A DNA stretch of 7,466 nt from Methylococcaceae bacterium NSP1-2 (lineage in GTDB: Bacteria > Pseudomonadota > Gammaproteobacteria > Methylococcales > Methylomonadaceae), in NCBI GenBank assembly GCA_002256685.1, contig NQJH01000081.1:1-7466 (forward strand). Reading direction: 5' to 3'. Position 1 is the stretch's first letter. The number at the start of each line of letters is the position of its first letter. Both the position numbers and the translations under genes were made by a program. The notes under the pieces are model-generated. The model did no database searches and was not told the origin of the DNA. It was given only the letters and a program-made list of their open reading frames with translations. This document shows positions 5,177 through 7,466 of the stretch, piece after piece.

Positions 5177-7466
5177 CTAGCTAAGTTCGATATAAATTGT
5201 CGAAGTAACTTTATTGATTAATTCAATAAGTGCATTAACATCAACAGGTTTCGCTAAATAGGCATTCGCGCCCGCTTGCAAACATAATACATCGTCACCC
5301 TGCATGGCTTTAGCAGTAATCGCAATAATCGGCAATTTATCATAACCTAAGGCACGAACACGGCGTATTAACTCATAACCATCCACTTGCGGCATCATAA
5401 TGTCAGTTAGCAACACATCAAAGGCTGTTTGTGCCAACAATTCTAAGGCTTTTATGCCATCTGGCGCGACCTCGACCACAAAACCTTTATTTTTTAACAC
5501 CTTGGTGAGGGCAAAAAGATTACGCGCATCATCATCCACCAACAGTAATTTTTTGCCCAGTGGCGGCTCAGCACAGACTTTAACGCGATGATTATTTTTG
5601 TGTAAGGCGTGTAACACTTCTTCCCGCAAACGCTCACTTAACGCGTCTTTGGTAACAATACTTTCCGTCACGCCTTTCAGTTCAAACACTTCATTTTCAG
5701 TCAATTCGCGGGCTGAATAAATAATAATAGGCGGCGGATTAAGATGCTGGTGCGCTTGTTTTAGCCACTCAAAACCGCTCATATCGGGTAGTTGTAAATC
5801 GAGAATGACCACGGCAAAAGGCTGCGTTTGTAAAAGCTGTAATGCCTCGCTACCGGTTTCAGCAGTCACAATCATGCTTGCAGAGGCTTTCAGCAGATTT
5901 TCGACAAATTTTCTATCAGTAGCATTGTCTTCAATCAATAAAATCTGCGGTTTAGCGGCATTTTGCGTGACTTCTACCATCGTCTTCAACGCGCCGATGA
6001 TGGTATCGCGGGTCACCGGTTTTTCCAAAAAGCCCAACGCACCCAGCGTTTTTGCCTCACCCGTATCAGGCGCACCCGACATAATAAACACCGGAATTTT
6101 GGCAGTCGCCGCGTTGGCTTTCAACTGCCGCAACAAGTCTATACCGCTCATTTTAGGCAAGCCCAAATCGAGAAAAATCCCTGTCAACGGTGTTTTAGCA
6201 ACAGTTGTTAATGCTTGTTCAGCCGATTCGACGGCGATAGGAATAAAGCCTAAAGTAGTAATCATGCGCCCTAGAATAGCCAATAGACGGGTGTCGTCTT
6301 CTACCAATAAGATATTACCGCCTGTCGTGGGGAGGGTGGCAACCGTTGTGTTTATTGGCACGGATAACTGCGCTTTAGTCTGTGTTTCAGGCGGCGCAAA
6401 TGGATTATTTAAGCGTAAAACAAACTGACTGCCGTTGCCTATGGTGCTGGTAACGGTAATTTTCCCACCCAATAACTGCGTTAAATTACGACTAATTGCC
6501 AGACCTAACCCAGAACCGCCATACTTACGACTGGTTGAGCCATCTAATTGTTGAAAGGCACCAAAAATATGCTCCAGTTTGTCAGCGGGAATACCAATAC
6601 CGGTATCGATGACTTCAATCTGCAAATCGTCATTTACTTTGCTGATACGAACCGTGACCGCACCCGTATCCGTGAATTTAATGGCGTTGGTCAGTAAGTT
6701 TGATAACACCTGCGTCAGCCGTTGCCTATCAGTATAAATAGTGTCGGGTAAATCAGTCGCTAGTTCGATAGCGAACGCTAAATTTTTCTTTTCTGATTGC
6801 GGTAAAAACACCCGCCGTAAATAAGCCACCATGTCAGCTAGTGGAAAGGATTCTTTAATCAATTCCAATTTACCCGCTTCGATTTTTGATAAATCAAGAA
6901 TATCGTTAATCAGTGTCAGCAGTTGCGTACCACTTTCACCAATAACGTTAGCCGATTCGATTTGATCGGCGGATAAATTATGTTCGTCATTTTCCGCCAA
7001 ATTCTTGGACAAAATCAAAATGCTATTGAGCGGTGTGCGCAATTCATGCGACATATTGGCTAAAAATTCTGATTTATATTGATTGGCTTGTTGCAGTTCT
7101 TCGGCTTTAACTTTGGCTTCGATAATGACTTCTTTTAGTTGTGCACTTTGAGTTTCTAGTTTGTTATTTTTCAGCAAGGTTTCTTCTTGTTGAGCGCGTA
7201 ATTCTTCTTGGCTGGATTTCAGTTCTTCATTTTGCGATTTCATTTCTTCAGATTGACTACGCAACTCTTCAGTGAGTGCCTGCATTTCAGCATTACTGCG
7301 CAACAAGGATTCTTGCTGTTCGAGCATTTTTTGTTCGGCGCGTTTTTTGTCAGTAATATCACGCGCAGCAGCAAAAATACCGGCTACTTGTCCGTCACTA
7401 TCACGGTAAACGCTAGCGTTGTATAACACGTCAGTAATTTTACCGTCACAGTGACGAATAGCTAAA
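5177..7466 (-). CDS. Hybrid sensor histidine kinase with PAS, coiled coil and three receiver domains, N-terminus outside window
   Basis: The frame is open through the right edge, so the N-terminus and any membrane or further sensor domains are missing. Residues are numbered here from the in-frame GTG at 7429, which is not the true start: 12 more codons upstream and the first 30 residues together form the end of a PAS/PAC domain (DGKITD, then FAAARDIT). Next come a coiled coil (about 30-118), HisKA with SHELRTPLNS (phosphoacceptor H128), and HATPase with N248, DTGIGIP (275-281) and GGSGLGLA (304-311). Three receivers follow: 371-487 (D421, K470), 494-610 (D544; lysine in VTKDA rather than K-P) and 626-742 (D676, K727). 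The protein should autophosphorylate and pass phosphate through its receivers to partners such as the downstream GGDEF-EAL regulator. No HPt domain is visible. Its coiled coil contains a strict Glu-Glu heptad repeat of the kind CheR modifies. The stop lies 2 bases before the CheR start. Confidence 0.95.
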   Translation of the reverse strand, partial: LAIRHCDGKITDVLYNASVYRDSDGQVAGIFAAARDITDKKRAEQKMLEQQESLLRSNAEMQALTEELRSQSEEMKSQNEELKSSQEELRAQQEETLLKNNKLETQSAQLKEVIIEAKVKAEELQQANQYKSEFLANMSHELRTPLNSILILSKNLAENDEHNLSADQIESANVIGESGTQLLTLINDILDLSKIEAGKLELIKESFPLADMVAYLRRVFLPQSEKKNLAFAIELATDLPDTIYTDRQRLTQVLSNLLTNAIKFTDTGAVTVRISKVNDDLQIEVIDTGIGIPADKLEHIFGAFQQLDGSTSRKYGGSGLGLAISRNLTQLLGGKITVTSTIGNGSQFVLRLNNPFAPPETQTKAQLSVPINTTVATLPTTGGNILLVEDDTRLLAILGRMITTLGFIPIAVESAEQALTTVAKTPLTGIFLDLGLPKMSGIDLLRQLKANAATAKIPVFIMSGAPDTGEAKTLGALGFLEKPVTRDTIIGALKTMVEVTQNAAKPQILLIEDNATDRKFVENLLKASASMIVTAETGSEALQLLQTQPFAVVILDLQLPDMSGFEWLKQAHQHLNPPPIIIYSARELTENEVFELKGVTESIVTKDALSERLREEVLHALHKNNHRVKVCAEPPLGKKLLLVDDDARNLFALTKVLKNKGFVVEVAPDGIKALELLAQTAFDVLLTDIMMPQVDGYELIRRVRALGYDKLPIIAITAKAMQGDDVLCLQAGANAYLAKPVDVNALIELINKVTSTIYIELS
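7175..7279 (-). repeat. Five-fold heptad repeat [A/S]-x-x-E-E-x-x in the kinase coiled coil
   Basis: This stretch encodes kinase residues 51-85 (numbered from GTG 7429). Five consecutive 7-residue units share one pattern: a small residue at A51, S58, S65, S72 and A79, and a Glu-Glu pair three residues later at 54-55, 61-62, 68-69, 75-76 and 82-83. At DNA level it is a degenerate 21-base tandem repeat. The pattern matches the general form of chemoreceptor methylation sites (small residue, two residues, Glu/Gln pair, two residues, small residue). It is also what a highly charged coiled coil joining PAS to HisKA could look like by chance or expansion, so modification is inference. Confidence 0.75.

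Noticed and set aside
5805..6428. Open frame of 207 codons on the plus strand
   Set aside because: It lies antisense to the first two receiver domains of the kinase, which have clear motifs, and its translation has no recognisable domain. It is a shadow of the coding frame.
7427..7429. GTG as the start of the kinase gene
   Set aside because: The frame continues upstream to the window edge, and those 12 codons complete a PAS/PAC end (DGKITD just before the GTG). The real start is outside the window.

Overview
All six genes in this window lie on the minus strand, so transcription runs from high to low coordinates. About 99% of the window is coding; the only real gap is 88 bases (1101-1188). 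Composition is moderately AT-rich. The gene types (hybrid kinase with several receivers, stand-alone CheR and CheB, GGDEF-EAL protein) and the short palindromic intergenic repeat suggest a free-living proteobacterium, most likely a gammaproteobacterium. That placement is inference; the window holds no phylogenetic marker.

Region 1 (7466 down to 3754) is a tightly packed sensory block. A hybrid histidine kinase, whose N-terminus lies beyond the window, has the end of a PAS domain, a long coiled coil, HisKA and HATPase domains and three receiver domains. Two bases later comes a CheR-type methyltransferase, then a CheB-type methylesterase without a receiver (start and stop overlap by 1 base), then a receiver-PAS-GGDEF-EAL protein that continues to 1673 (4-base overlap). 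No chemoreceptor, CheW or CheA lies among them. The kinase coiled coil carries five Glu-Glu pairs exactly seven residues apart, each preceded and followed by a small residue at the spacing seen in chemoreceptor methylation sites. The most interesting reading is that the kinase itself is the substrate of the adjacent CheR/CheB pair, giving a kinase with built-in adaptation whose output is c-di-GMP turnover. This is a hypothesis from sequence pattern.

Region 2 (1662 down to 1) holds a compact histidine-rich membrane protein of the fatty acid hydroxylase/sterol desaturase superfamily, starting 10 bases after the GGDEF-EAL gene, and a GT1-family glycosyltransferase that runs off the left edge. 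Together they look like a lipid hydroxylation and glycosylation pair. They may share the sensory transcript, but their functional link to it is unproven. The gap between them is filled by a palindromic element of about 77 bases that supplies the hydroxylase stop codon and can fold into alternative hairpins.

The GGDEF domain has an intact GGDEF loop and a c-di-GMP inhibitory site, but glycine replaces the first metal-binding aspartate, while the EAL domain keeps every catalytic residue I can check. The net output is therefore probably c-di-GMP hydrolysis.
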